From positions 24,986,001 through 25,050,000 of the forward strand of contig CM075103.1 of the NCBI GenBank assembly GCA_037576195.1: a stretch of 64,000 bases of DNA, in the 5' to 3' direction. Below the pieces are notes generated by a model. That model was not told the DNA's origin, ran no database searches, and saw only the letters and a program-made list of their open reading frames with translations. This stretch comes from Phytoseiulus persimilis. Its lineage: Eukaryota > Arthropoda > Arachnida > Mesostigmata > Phytoseiidae. The position numbers and the translations under genes are program-made. Shown here piece after piece: positions 37,010-49,299 of the stretch. The first letter of the stretch is position 1. The number at the start of each line of letters is the position of its first letter.

Positions 37010-40000
37010 GGCGCCTTGAGAGTTCAGAGGAACCTCCAGTCCATGAAATCACGATTTTTGAGCCTTAATCATTCAGACTTTGCATAGCTGACCATCGGTT
37101 CGATAACGGTAGCGGTCGCTGGTGGTTGCGGTAGAGACTGGTTATCGATTATTAGGATTATCAATACGACTGAAGCAACAATTCTTGACTGCCAGGGTGG
37201 ATAGTGAAGGCAATAAACGGCTTGCTACAGATGACTCCGATTTATTGACCTCTCTTGGCAGTCATCAGGCTCTCTACTCGATGTTATATTTCGTGTTGAT
37301 AATCGGTTTTCGGAAAAATAAGTGATCTCTCCGTATGTAACAAGACATCATCTCGAAACTTTCCTTCGTCCCTGTCACATCTGGTGAATCAAAACGTCAT
37401 ACAGCAGAATTTCATAAGGACAGCCTCAATTGGATGAAGATTCATGAATGCCTTCTCGCTTGAATAACACTCTTGCATATTGCGATATTCTCGTGAGCTC
37501 CTAATCGAACGAGGACGTTCCTGTCCAGTTTTCCTGTGAGGGCCCTCCGCCGACAGCAAGCGGTTCTGCGGTCGAGATCTGTATACAACAAGACTGAGCA
37601 GTTCGCCCAACGCCCAAGTTAGTACCACTGCATGCAAGGAGAGGAGTGCGCCTTGAGAGAAGAGGAACCGGATGAAAAGATGCGACGAGAATGCCGGAGG
37701 CGACACATTCTCCGAGCCAGCTTGGTTGACCCGACGCCAAGCTCCTTCCGTCTGTGGTCCAGCCGAACCAGAGTACCGTCAGGGCCCCAGAACTTTTGCC
37801 GACATCTCTCACGTTCCAGCTCGACTAGGTTCATGGTCATCGCACTCAATAATAGAGAATGTTGACCCTCGACTCCTCTCAGTTTCCACCTCGGAGGAAA
37901 AAGATGGGAGACGTCCTGAACCAAATCATCGGGTTAAGGCCGGGTGGTTCGGGTGAGAAAACGATCTGAGAATGAAAAGGGCCTGAGACCGCACAGGAAT
38001 CTTCTTTTTAGCGATTTGAAACTCGCCTGAGAACCCTCTCGTCGGAATCGCGCGGAAATCGATTCCAATTCCCATCGTAGGCCTTCGTAGGGAACGCCAG
38101 AACCGTTCCTTTCCGTTGCTCCACAGCCCAAATCTATGGGGAAAATTCTATTTTGAGGCAAATGGTGGAGATTGCATCCAACATGGATTTTGTGGCAGTG
38201 CGGCGAGGATGTTAGACCCAACAGGTGTATGAGTGTAGAGAGGAAGAGAAACTCCAATCGGATGGAATATAGACTTTACGAATGTAACACATAGCGGAGA
38301 TAAGTTGTGATGGGGAGTGAATGTTTCGTGACACAATGAATTTGAATGAGACCCGACATCACGCCCCTTGTGGGGATGAAAGGTGCAAACTCCGACTCGT
38401 CCTTCGGCTATTGATGCGTTCCACGAGCGAAGTTTGTATCCAAAACCTCAAGTTCATTCTCAAAACTCATTCGGAGAACACTCCGACCTATCGACTCACC
38501 ACTCTACTACTCACCAACTACTCTCAATGAATTGGGAGAAAATAGCTCATCCGAGCAGGAACCCTACTCAAATCGACAGTCGGAGTTTTCCTTGTTAGCG
38601 TTCGGAAGGTCGAAATTTCTGGGGATGAATTCCTCTCCACAGGTATTCATGTCGTCCGAGAACCGGCCCCGCTAGCGATGATGCACTTTCGGGGCTGATG
38701 GTACGTCTCGGCGCACTCGGAATTTCAGACCTTCTGGGAAAGTTCACGACCGGCACAGCGAAGAGCATCTCGTGAACTCTAGTTTTTTTTTTCTCGCCAC
38801 GTTGGGCCTAAATAGCCTCGACTATCGTGGCTATTTCTCCGATTACCTTTCCACAACGCAAGGAATCGTTAATCAATTTCCCAGCGAATCGTCAGACCCT
38901 CGCTTTCTCAGGCGCTCTCGCGAACATATCGGAAGCCCACTCTATCACGAGACCTATGAGCGTCAGGATTCTGGCATCGTTGGAGAGTGAAACTCCGCGT
39001 TATTCCAGTCACTTGCCAGCACCGCCCTCTGAAGCTGACCGGCATCTGAAAGGCTACGATTACGTCGCGTGCAACGTGAGTCGCAACGCTCTCCGCGGCG
39101 CCCATGAAAAGTGTGTCCGACTCGAACTCGTGGCGATTTTCGTAGGAATGGAGAGCCTGTCAGAACAAATGCCGAAAGTGTGATGAAGACGCGTATCCGA
39201 TAAAAGAGAACGAAGTCACTGTGTTGAATTCGCAGGAAGCGAAATATCTCAATTTTCATCATCGAGGCGATGGAATCGTACAAGCTGACGAACCGAGGAG
39301 TTATGGGGCGATCCCGGCAGGAGCTAATGAGTGTAGGGTTCGCTGAAACTCGAGGCCAACGGCTATGAAACTTGGGTCATCCCGGGATCGGGGAGACTCA
39401 TTCACATAATTGAGCCTCGAACACTGCAAAACTTCAGAGGCCGTGTTTCTGTTCTATTGGCAGCTGCGCAGGTCGCCGATCTGCATCGAAAAGTGGGAAC
39501 AACTAAAAGTCTCCAAGGATTAACGAGCTCCGATCCTCCGGCAACCTCCGGGGGAGCTTTGCATCCACCACGTGTTCGAGTGAAACGCATAAGCCTCGTC
39601 ATCGGTAGGAAATCCACACAACTCTTTGGGGACTCCGCGGATTCCGTCGAATGCGTTCGAAAGTATCGTAACAAAGCACGGCGATCCGTCATCCCAGGGC
39701 CGTGGAAAGAGCAGGCCCCGCGCTCGCAACTCCTCGTTCGAAAGCAAACAGGAGCGAGACTGCGAGCACACCTGCGGATACGAGAACTCTAATCGCTCAA
39801 TCAAGCATTCGCAGGCTGGCAACAATGTTTGCAAAAGCGGCTCTATTCGCTGTTTGCGTCGCACGAGCAGGTTGATTCAAGAAAACCACCACCACTGGAG
39901 TCGTCTCTCGTTCGCCCGATGGACCGCCTTCTTCGAACCACCTTCTCCAAACTGCCGCGTCGATGTCGGAGCTATGCGCGACCGGCTGTTGGAGCAAAGA

Positions 40001-43000
40001 CGAACACGAAACGTATCCTGTTCCTGCGGTCGGCGCTCAGGCCTCCGATTTTGAGGCTACACCGACGGATCTTTGGGGACTTCCCGGCTCATTCTGAAGT
40101 CTGAACGCACGCTCTCCCGGCTCATTCTGAAGTCTGAACGCACGCTCTCCCGGCTCCGAGGCTATTTCCGAAAACAAAGGCAAGTGCGCGAAGTGTTCCC
40201 TAAACCGAATTTGGGGCGAATGAAGCCAATAGAAGAACTTCCCTTCGCTCTCAGCATAATTGGTGACGCCCGAGGCGGTCGAAGCTCCTCTTCATTATCC
40301 TGCAGTTTCCTTGTTAGGTTCCTGTGAGGACGAGAACTCGGAAAAACAGAGGAGTTCCTCTCGGCCTTGGCAGCAGCCCGGCCCCTGCCCAGTAACGCCG
40401 ACAAGCCGTTGGATTCAAAAGGCGCCGGAGGACGTCACTCCCTTGTGGGCCTACGCCGAGGCCTGGGACGGTCGAGGCGTCTGCCGGAACCCCCTCTCGG
40501 AACAGGGTCTTGGAGGAGAACGCAGGACTCTGGCTCGCAGCTGAGGAGTGGGGAAAATCCCGGAGCGGGGCGTTGATAGTGTGGGTGCATGCAGCCGTTT
40601 CGCAACGCAGATAAAAACACGTCGTATGTGGAGCGAGCGTACCAGGACATCAGTCGCTTGACATCCAGCTGAAACAATGGCCTTCGATGTTTCCCGGAGA
40701 AGGTTTGGCTGTTCGCGGAACGCGTCGCACTGCTGCAGAGGCTTACGTTGTGTTAACAGGTCGATGCGATTTGCGTGTCGCGGCTCAATGCGGTTCTCTT
40801 CGCCCGAAGCGAAACGCGGAGGGATCGCCTCTAATCGTGGCGCTCGGATCCCGCGATTTTCCGAAACGACTCGCGGAGGCGTCTCGCGATGCGACACAGG
40901 AATAGAATCCCTCAGTTCTGGCTGTGTTCCAATGAAATGCTCGTAATGGATGCGGGAATCGCTCACTCAGAGGTCCCGGGAGCGCGTCTTGGCGCCATAG
41001 ACTATAATGCATTTCCGAAGCGTTGGAACGCTCGACCGCGGTGGTGCGCAGCAGTCGCATGGCAACCGACCTTGCCTTCCACAGCACTTGGCCGCATCGT
41101 ACTACGACGGCGAGTTCTACGAAGGGATTCTCCTGCAACTTCTCCTTCCGGTCTGTACCCCGCGCGGGTGACTACGTCCGTGATACGTTCACGCTTACGC
41201 TGGTTGAAATTCTTTGATCGATCTCTCTTCGATCGCTGGAAGCTAACCCCTCGGGATATTTTTAGGCGTAGAAACATCTGGACGGGAAACTCGGCTTTTT
41301 TTACCCCACACTTTGCATGGAAAGCCCGATGAACTCGAAGGAGCGAGCGAAGGAGGAGACGGGGACACCGCGCCGCACGGAACCGGGTATCCGGCGTTCC
41401 TCTTGTTTGAATACTGGTCCTCCTCTTGTCCGATTCACAGATCAAAACCTCGAAACTCGCTTTGAGATGGCTCCCTCCATTACAACTCGTCTGCTCTCGA
41501 AAGGGAGAGCATACATAGACTTCGCATCGGGAACACTTAAGGGTAAAGTGAACCTTCGATACGGCTCGGCAGGCCGGTCGGGTTGGACTGCAAGAGTAGC
41601 GCACTCATCTTTGTTCCCCGTGCAGAGCTTCTTGAGAATAACTCACTCCGAAGTGCTTCTTCGACCGAGAGTGCGAGGAAGTTGGATCCACAATCCGTGA
41701 ATATCAACTGCAGGACCGGAGACATACGGGCCAGGAACAGTTCTGGCGAGCCAAAGTTGCGTTGTTTTGCCTATTCGATCAGTGATACACCTTTTCCAGA
41801 TCTTCCGATTCCAGGAATGCTCGATCAAGACGGTGTTTCTCGTGTCATCCAGCTTCTATCAAGCATATTCATCTCTTGAAGAGTGAGCTGACAATATTCG
41901 ACACCCTGTAGAACGCTCGGTGCCACACAGAGCGGAAACGATACCTCGTCCCATCTGATCGCGTATATGAAGCAGATGAGAAAGAAATTCAAATGTTTCA
42001 CCCATAGGAAAAATCTCTCATCGTTTCCTCGCAGCATCAGTGATGGTGTCGGTGCTACGTTGAGCAAGGCGGGGAGTCCTAGTCTCCAAGATTGGGCCTG
42101 ATTTGCGCCAGAACGACGCGGGGCAGAGGGAACCGTCAAGACTAGAAGCTGTGTTCAAGCTGTGAAGAGCAGCTTTCAGCGTTGTTCTACGCGGCTACCT
42201 TTGAATACTCTCGAGAAGCATATCTCCATTCTCGGCCGACTGATCACCCGCTCGAAGCGGACCTCGCGACCATGCATGAGTCTCTCGAAATGAGAGGGGA
42301 ATCTCGCGGAGAATCACTCAAAGAGAACGAATTGGGAGACCCACGAGACGGAGAAGCTAACTTGAAGGTCGGGTAACCCAACACGTTGGAAAAAGACCCG
42401 ACTCCAGCTGGAAAATAAGAAACTGTTCCCGAGCAGGTATGTTCAGCGTTTGAGATTGAAAAGCTTCAACCAACAACATTGTGACTCAGTCAACCGCAAC
42501 TGCTCCGAACGAGCTGGTCGCGGGAGACAACGCGAATCACTTCAAACAGACCATAATTTCTTATGCTTAGAAAAATTCATCAAAACGCAGCACGAGGAAG
42601 TCCCAGGCCGATGATGTTCAATGTCCCTCGAGGAGACTGTCGGCCCAATTTCCGCTGATCATCAAGCCTCCCTGACCACCCGCATCCGTTGTTCGCTCGC
42701 GGAGGGAAGAGTTACAAGTGAGCGCAAACTTCCCAAAATGGCCGGTGTCGCCACTGATCATCATTCGCTACGAAACTTAACGTCAAAACCGATGCGGGCG
42801 ATGCTCAGATTGCAGCTCCGTCTCTGGGAGTTCTGTAACTCGGGGAGCGGATGAAAGAGGGCTCGTTTTAGCCTTCACTCGATGTCGGGGAGCTCTTAGA
42901 ATGTGCAAACGTCCGTGCTCCTCGTTCATTGCTGGGGCAAGACTATTTGGTTTCGGCTTCTAACTAAAGCTCTTCCCAGTGAGATGGACACGTCGCGACG

Positions 43001-43280
43001 ACGCGTTCTCAATGCGGCGAGAGAACAGTTCTTGGCAACTCTTGTTAGTATTAACAACTACACTCGACGTTTTAGGAGCACTCTCTCCGGATCCGAAGTC
43101 AACTCTGATGTTTGAAGGAACTGTATTCAGTCCTTTCGGGCCGGAAGGGTCTCCGACTCCACACGCCTCACAAAGACGTTGAATTGACAGTAGCGTTCGA
43201 TTCTTGTCCAAGATTCCGTTTCTCCCATACCAACCGTAGAATAAGTGGGTGTCAGTTTTGTCCTGTCACCATGTAACGTG
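37010..43280. other. Gene-poor stretch
   Basis: No gene supported. Long frames on the minus strand at 40451-40966 and 41002-41604 overlap plus-strand frames of similar length, and none gives a recognisable domain. A perfect 33-bp duplication lies at 40085-40158. Confidence 0.4.
40085..40158 (+). repeat. 33-bp tandem repeat, two perfect copies plus a partial third
   Basis: The block starting CCCGGCTCATTCTGAAG at 40085 is repeated without change at 40118 and begins again at 40151 for eight bases. Confidence 0.9.
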
Positions 43281-43888
43281 GGGGATTCTCGGAGTTATTC
43301 AGATAAAGGGTCTAGCCGGATAAGGTAGGGTTAGGTGCCCCACCTCGACCGATCTTCTTGAAGACGACAGGATCGTGTTCCCTGAGTGGAAGAACGTATT
43401 CCTGAAGTTTTCAGCCTTTTCCGTTACCTAGATCCAAATCCATTAACATTAATTAAAAATAGTTCAATTAAATCCGCATGGTCTAGAGCAAACTTAAAAT
43501 CGTTATATCTCGAGAACCGCTGGGCGTACAGCGTCGAACGACAACTTTTTGGAAAGCTCTCATCGAGGGCAATCTTCTCATATTCGAAGGCATCAAAAAT
43601 CGAGGGTTTCCCAATTTAGACGGTTGATACGCTTCCCGTGGCCGGCCAAGAATCGGCGAAAACCAGAATGTAGCCCCAAGTACCGTCTTCCTACTCAAGA
43701 AGTTTCATCCAAATCGAAGCTTAGCCTTCGGAGTTATCGCTCCGAGTAGGTAACCGACCAGACCCCTCTCTCACTTTGGAGTCCGGAAATTCGACTCAAA
43801 CGCGCTTGAAACGTTCAAAATATTGCAAAAATCTCTGAGCCACATCCTGGAGGTTTTTTTCTCGTTTATCTTCTCTCCCTAGGAATCC

Positions 43889-44296
43889 TCAACCCTCGAG
43901 ATCGCTTTCTTCCGATGCTGTCTCGGGCTCCGAAACGAGAAAGAGATTCGAGAGTTCGGCCGCCGGTCGCCGAATCGGGAGCTCGTACCTAGCCAGAGCT
44001 AGGTAGTACACGGCAGCAGCCACGTGGGCACAGCATCCTACGGTCCGATTACCATTTTGGCATTCGCACCAGTAGGCCGAAATCCCTCCGAGATCGTTCT
44101 GGCAAGGCACGTATCGGATGAACACCTGCAAGGGATTGACGAAGACGGTTCGCCGTTTAGACAACAGCTGGAATCTCATACGGTGACCAGTAGAGGGAAT
44201 TCCGAGCTGACAGACAGCGAAGTGGAATGATGTGTCGACAGAATCGAAACCACTCAGACGATCCGAGTGAAATCTGTGTTCACTTTTCTCTGACAA
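43889..44296 (-). pseudogene. Truncated transposon protein with SWIM zinc finger (left-arm copy)
   Basis: The frame of 135 codons ends inside the left arm of the palindrome. Residues near 72-91 form a CxC...CxH zinc finger (AYWCECQNG, then TVGCCAHVAAAVYYL), the SWIM pattern found C-terminal to transposase domains in several DNA transposon families. An acidic Ser/Glu tail (SEPETASEESDLEG) follows. The part before the finger (RRTVFVNPLQVFIRYVP) continues into the palindrome's spacer. No catalytic DDE region is present, so this is only the C-terminal end of a longer protein and cannot be an active transposase alone. Confidence 0.65.
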
Positions 44297-44489
44297 TGAG
44301 TCAACCTGGTTCTGAGGGAAACGAAAAGATGAAGCCTACACGCCCGATAACTCTTCCGTTTGACGTGTCGGGATCTGATGTCGAGCCGCACAATATCCCG
44401 CATCTCTTTCACGTAGCTCATAGAAATATTCTCATCTTCATCCATTATTTTGGCCAGATTAGACATGCCCAAATGGTAATCGGACCGTA

Positions 44490-44639
44490 GGATGCTGTGC
44501 CCACGTGGCTGCTGCCGTGTACTACCTAGATCTGGCTGGGTACGAGCTCCCGATTCGGCGACCAGCGGCCGAACTCTCGAATCTCTTTCTCGTTTCGGAG
44601 CCCGAGACAGAATCGGAAGAAAGCGATCTCGAGGGTTGA
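44490..44639 (+). pseudogene. SWIM-finger transposon protein end (right-arm copy)
   Basis: The mirror copy of the left-arm frame: GCCAHVAAAVYYL, then LPIRRPAAELSNLF and the same acidic tail up to the stop. The first half of the finger (the CxC pair) is missing, because homology to the left arm starts only at about 44464. It shows that the palindrome arose by duplication of the 3' end after the coding sequence existed. Confidence 0.65.
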
Positions 44640-45239
44640 GGATTCCTAGGGAGAGAAGATAAACGAGAAAAAAAAACTCCAGGATGTGGCTCAGAGATTT
44701 TTGCAATATTTTGAACGTTTCAAGCGCGTTTGAGTCGAATTTCCGGACTCCAAAGTGAGAGAGGGGTCTGGTCGGTTACCTACTCGGAGCGATAACTCCG
44801 AAGGCTAAGCTTCGATTCGGATGAAACTTCTCGAGTAGGAAGAGGGTACTTGGGGCTACATTCTGGTTTTCGCCGATTCTTGGCCGGCCACGGGAAGCGT
44901 ATCAACCGTCTAAATTGGGAAACCCTCGATTTTTGAAGCCTTCGAAATCATGCGATCTGATCACTGGCTATATGAGAAGATAGCCCTCGATGAGAGCTTT
45001 GCAAAATGTTGTCTCTCGACGCTGTACGCCCTGCGGTTCTCGAGATATAACGATTTTAAGTTTGCTCTTGACCATGCGGATTTGATTGAACTATTTTTAA
45101 TCAATGTTAATAGATTTGGATCTAGGTAACGGAAAAGGCTGAAAACTTCAGGAATACGTTCTTCGACATAGAGAACACGATCCTGTCGTTTTCAAGAAGA
45201 TCCGTCGAGGTGGGGCACCTAACCGGCTAGGCCCTTTCC

Positions 45240-46245
45240 AGGATTCTCGAGCGATGCTCCTGTTTGAAGTTCAGATTATGCGGGAGAACGGTCAGAGACA
45301 GTTCTTCAGAATGTTCTGCGTCGTTAAAGTCTGGAATTCTGTAGAAACGCAGGAACGGCTTCGGGTCTCCATTGGCATCAGAACCCGATGGGAATCAAAA
45401 GGGACGACGGTGTGTTTCCACCGTGAAATTCTTTTCAATGAGATCGGTGAATCGAGAGACAATGAACGGGGCCCTATTGGATTGAGTCGTCGTACGAAAG
45501 ACGACCCGGGAGTAGTCATCCCCGGCCCTCGACGCGGAGCCCTGGGATCGGTGAATGGGAACAAAAGACCGCTTGCCATGTATAGTTCCAATGGGCGGAA
45601 CATGCTCTCTTTATATCCACCTCGGGTTGGTGTTGGAGTTCTGGAGACGAGGTCTCACCAGATATTGGAGGTCAAGTATCGGACGCAGATCGTCCTCTGG
45701 CCCCAAACACTGAGAGAGCCAACCGCCCGAGGAAGATGAGTTCAATGAGAACCGTCCTCGAGGAGAGGGCGTTCGCGGTAAGCTACAGCTCAAGCCTCCG
45801 GAATCGAGCTGTCGCTTGCGCTCTGACGGTTTTTTCGGAGGAGTCGCCATGCTCGAGCCGTGCGGACCGCCAACCAGTGAGGTGGAGGGGTGAGCTAGCA
45901 ACATATGTAGACACAGAGGCGGACAATGAAATAGAGCCGCCCTCAGAGATCGAAACTTCTTCCCGAACATCCGAAGCCTTTTCGAGCATGTCCCGATTGT
46001 CGATAATGGGGGAAGAAGATTCCTAGAGGAAAACGAGTGCTTCTCAATAGCATTTTCGAGAGGAAGAAATCCTATAATCACGGTGGGAATCGACTCCGTT
46101 CCTCACTAGTTTTCTGTGTTTTTCAGGTTGTTACCGAGGTCAAGTCACTTGGAACGGCGGTGGTTGCACCCATAAAATGGATCACATTGTGGCACAAGAA
46201 TAGAGCTTTTAATTGTTCCTGCGAGTCGTGGAATCGGACGCCTGG
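45240..46245. other. Gene-poor stretch between two transposons
   Basis: Frames of 161 codons (45254-45739, +) and 156 codons (45611-46081, -) overlap in antisense. Neither gives a recognisable domain. Probably non-coding. Confidence 0.4.
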
Positions 46246-46248
46246 GCC

Positions 46249-47298
46249 CAGAGCTGAGGATGCTTACGAGGTCTGCCCCGGGCGGCACTTTCCGGGGGCG
46301 GCATTGTCATCATTTCCTGTCACGAGTTCCGACATCAATTTGAAAAAAACACGGTTGCTAGAAAGCCACGCATCAAGATTTCAGTTCAATTTCGCCGTCT
46401 TTCAAGACCCCTCTCTTCAAACCGTTGGACTTACGATAAGAGCCAAGGCGTAGAAACCTGGGCAGAACCGTTTACTAATAGTTTTGCATGGTGACGTAGC
46501 CGTTCGTTTGTCAATCAAGTCGAGGAAGTCAACAAGAAAGTTCAGTTGGACATGAAACGCGTCAAGGAAAGCGGTGCCGCATTCCGGAAGAAGCGGAAAT
46601 TGAGGGAGGGAGAAATGAAGAAACTGAGGGGAAGTTTCCTCAAGTACTTGCATCCACAAGGGGCCATGGCTGAAGCTTCCAGGAATCACAACTCGTCAGC
46701 TGCGGACGATACACGTAACGCATCCTCCAAAAATGTCACCCAGTGATACTGCAGACCAAATTACCAACGAACTGGTGTCAAACCCGGAATTCAAGATCGA
46801 AAGATCTAGACTCCAAAGTTTGATTAATTCTGCCGAGTTTGGAGAGAGGAAATGAATCGAAGACGGAGGCCCACTCGACCTTCTACATTCCATACAGAAA
46901 TACGAGCTCGGGAATTCACTTGCGAACATCGTGATTCTAATTCGTATCTTCCTGACCATCGGGATCAGCGTTGCGAGTTGCGAACGCAGTTTCCCCAAAC
47001 TGAAGTTAATAGAGTTCGCGGAGAACAGTTGTACTTTATCGTAAGCGGAGTTTGTAACGAAAATGAAAGAGAAGAGAAAACGAAAAAAAGTCTCTCATTG
47101 TCCAAGCATCCACGTCGCGAGGGATGGAAACCTTCCCAATAATCAGACCACGGCTAGTTAGACTTGAGTTCGCTGACACTGACGAAGCTGCCTCCAGAAA
47201 TGTGATGCCGATAACTTCAGGGGAAATCAGTGGAGGGGCGGCATTTTCCAAGTCAGGCGGTTCCGCCCCGGGCGGCGCTAGGTAGATGCACGCCACTG
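46249..47298 (+). mobile_element. Internally deleted hAT transposon (ZMYM1-like type)
   Basis: The right end, read inward from 47298, is CAGTGGCGTGCATCTACC, a standard hAT terminus. A GCCCCGGGCGGC block lies near both ends (46280 and 47265 regions), as in this group of elements. The left end at about 46249 (CAGAGCTGAGGATGC) is drifted. Between them remain only the first about 65 residues and the last about 100 residues of the transposase, so most of the catalytic core is gone. No matching 8-bp target duplication was found (CCTGGGCC left, GTCCATCA right), consistent with an old copy or a misplaced left border. Confidence 0.7.
46552..47044 (+). pseudogene. hAT transposase remnant: N-terminus joined to the dimerisation domain
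   Basis: The N-terminal piece (46552-46743) has the SGAAFRKKRKLREGEMKKL basic start typical of ZMYM1-like hAT proteins. From about 46750 a different frame gives the C-terminal hAT dimerisation domain, with ANIVILIRIFLTIGISVASC followed by ERSFPKLKLI; the family consensus is L...LTIPVTVAS.ERSFSKLKLI. The parts are out of frame with each other, and the second has one in-frame stop (TGA before IEDGGP) and ends at 47044. The DDE catalytic region is absent. Clearly inactive. Confidence 0.8.
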
Positions 47299-47299
47299 G

Positions 47300-49295
47300 T
47301 CCATCATCCGCCGGGTCCGTTATCTGAGAGATGATTCGTTAAAATTTAGGGCTTGTTATCTGCGGGATTTTAGGGTAGGTACTTTGATTGGTTGCAATAA
47401 TAATATGGGCCTTCCCTCGTTTGCGTTGCACGGTCTGAATGGAACGTCCGTTACCATCAACTGCATCCCCAACCGTCAGGAAGTCGACGGAAAGATCTGC
47501 GGTGTGCGCTGCTTCACCACGGAAGGAAAGATCACACAGCTTCAGCATGGACGAGTCGAAGCGTTGAATGTCCGCCATTAAAACGGTACCTCGCTCGCTT
47601 TGGCGATTATCCGGAGTTGAGTCCACCTCTTTCCGTCCGGGTGTACTGCATGCGTACGACGAGTTAATCATACAATTCGCTCTGGCAAACTCCGTCGCAT
47701 CGCATGAAGGGTGTTCGTTGAAGCATATTAGATGTCATTGAGTTTCGCGAACGGCGTCCTGCGTGATATTTTGTCTACAAGTCAGGTTTCGGCGAGAGGA
47801 ACCCAAGTCAGATCGAGGTTGTGAGCAGCACGCCTGAATGCTGCATGTTTGGATCGCCGAGCCCGATGCATATCGTTGTTGCTTCGAAGTCGTTGTTTCC
47901 TCCGCTCTTCTGTTTCAGACGCAAGTTCTCGGACTCACCGGTGCTGTCTAATCTGTCGTCTTCCTTCGCTTGTTTCTTCGTTCCCGAAGCTGAACTCTGC
48001 GCTCTCCGTTCACGCTCAACCCTAGTTTTCGTCGCCAAAGTTCCCCTCGTCTGAAGTTGAACTCTGCGCTCTCCGTTCTCCGCGAGTTTCCGCCGTTCGC
48101 TGTCGAGTGAGATGACTGCGATCGGCTACAGAGCTTCAAGGTTTCTCTGTAGCACTTTCTGCCCCTCGTGCGATCTTTTCCCGTTTCGCGTCAGGCGTTC
48201 TAGCTTCCAATATTCACGCCTCGGAGCCATGAATGATAACATGTGCGTCCAATCAGACCCTCACTGCTTTGGCCTAATCTCACTCGTTTGGTCTAGTCCC
48301 CATGGTTTCCTGAGTGGTCTTAATTGATCGGCGGTTCACTCACATCAATGACACTGTGTCGATCATCCGATTCAATATTTTCCATCCGAGGTTGAGATGA
48401 GTCTCGGGCCCATGGAGGATGCACAAATTCATTCGCCCCCAACATCGACTCGCGCCAAAGACACGAAACTCTTGTGATCCTCAGAGCTGGCCGCTACCGA
48501 GGTTGTTATCGCCCAACGGTTCTGACGACGCACCAGGCTTGAGTCCGTTTGTCACCATACTGACTGGAGGTTCCGATTTCGATGCCACACACTTGGACAG
48601 GATTACAATGTGACGTTCCAATACAGGCCCAGCCCACTGTGAATCCTGTTTGAATCGAAATCGAACGCTCCGTGCTATCACCCTGCCTGCTCCAAATTAT
48701 TCCTGGAGCCTCCTCCTGAAGTTGAAATCTTGCGTTGAACCGGAGGGAATATGGTCCTTCGCTTCAAGTGTAGCAGCCCCGCGTGCCGTTCCGTCCGGAC
48801 GAGCCTCTAAATCTTCTGCTTGAGAGTATTCTCACTTCTCCCAAGTCTCACAATCATTGGCTATCTCACTTGCGAGTGCTCGGTGGACATACAGAGGAAA
48901 CAACCGCTCAATTCGCTCATGTATATTCAGATGACTCATACCGCGGAAAAAGCTGTGCAATCTATACGTTCCGCCCAGTTTGGAGCCCTACTTCCGTTCA
49001 ACTCATTCCATTCCTGGGCTGATTCGAGTCTTGACTTTCGGTGTCTCGAATTTCAGAAGGGGTGAGGGTCTGAAGTTGCGCGGAACTAGCGGCTCATTGA
49101 GGATGTGCACTGGCAAGATGTGAGAGTCTCTTCTTCGAGCAAAGGTTCGATCATATTGTTGCTCGCGTCTTGGATGATATCCGTTACTGACGATCTGTTG
49201 GCTTCGTCTTCCGATCTCTGTGGGTTATGATTCCCTAACTCGGGCCTCGTCTCGAACAGCGCAGAACGGCATCGGCTACCCTGCTGATTCATCGC
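47300..49295. other. Gene-poor stretch
   Basis: Nothing recognisable was found. Short overlapping frames only. Confidence 0.45.
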
Positions 49296-49299
49296 CCCA

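Larger units (their letters stand above)
43305..45237. mobile_element. Palindromic transposon derivative with SWIM-finger 3' ends
   Basis: The arms at 43305-44064 and 44464-45237 are reverse complements over about 760-770 bp with scattered small differences; the spacer is about 400 bp. Ends read AAAGGGTCTAGCCGG (left) and, reversed, AAAGGGCCTAGCCGG (right). Both arms carry the end of the same protein frame, pointing inward from the loop towards each end, so the structure is two copies of one transposon's 3' end joined head to head. The nonanucleotide GGATTCTCG lies just outside both ends (43282-43290 and 45241-45249), a possible 9-bp target duplication, although on the left 14 bases separate it from AAAGGG. 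SWIM fingers and 9-bp duplications are both known from Mutator-like elements, but the class remains an inference. Confidence 0.75.

Noticed and set aside
41002-41604. 200-codon minus-strand frame, and the neighbouring 171-codon frame at 40451-40966
   Set aside because: Both overlap plus-strand frames of similar size, are rich in Arg and Ser, and show no recognisable motif.
45611-46081. Minus-strand frame with a polymerase-like RPILDLQYL word
   Set aside because: A single short word without any surrounding conserved motifs. Treated as chance.
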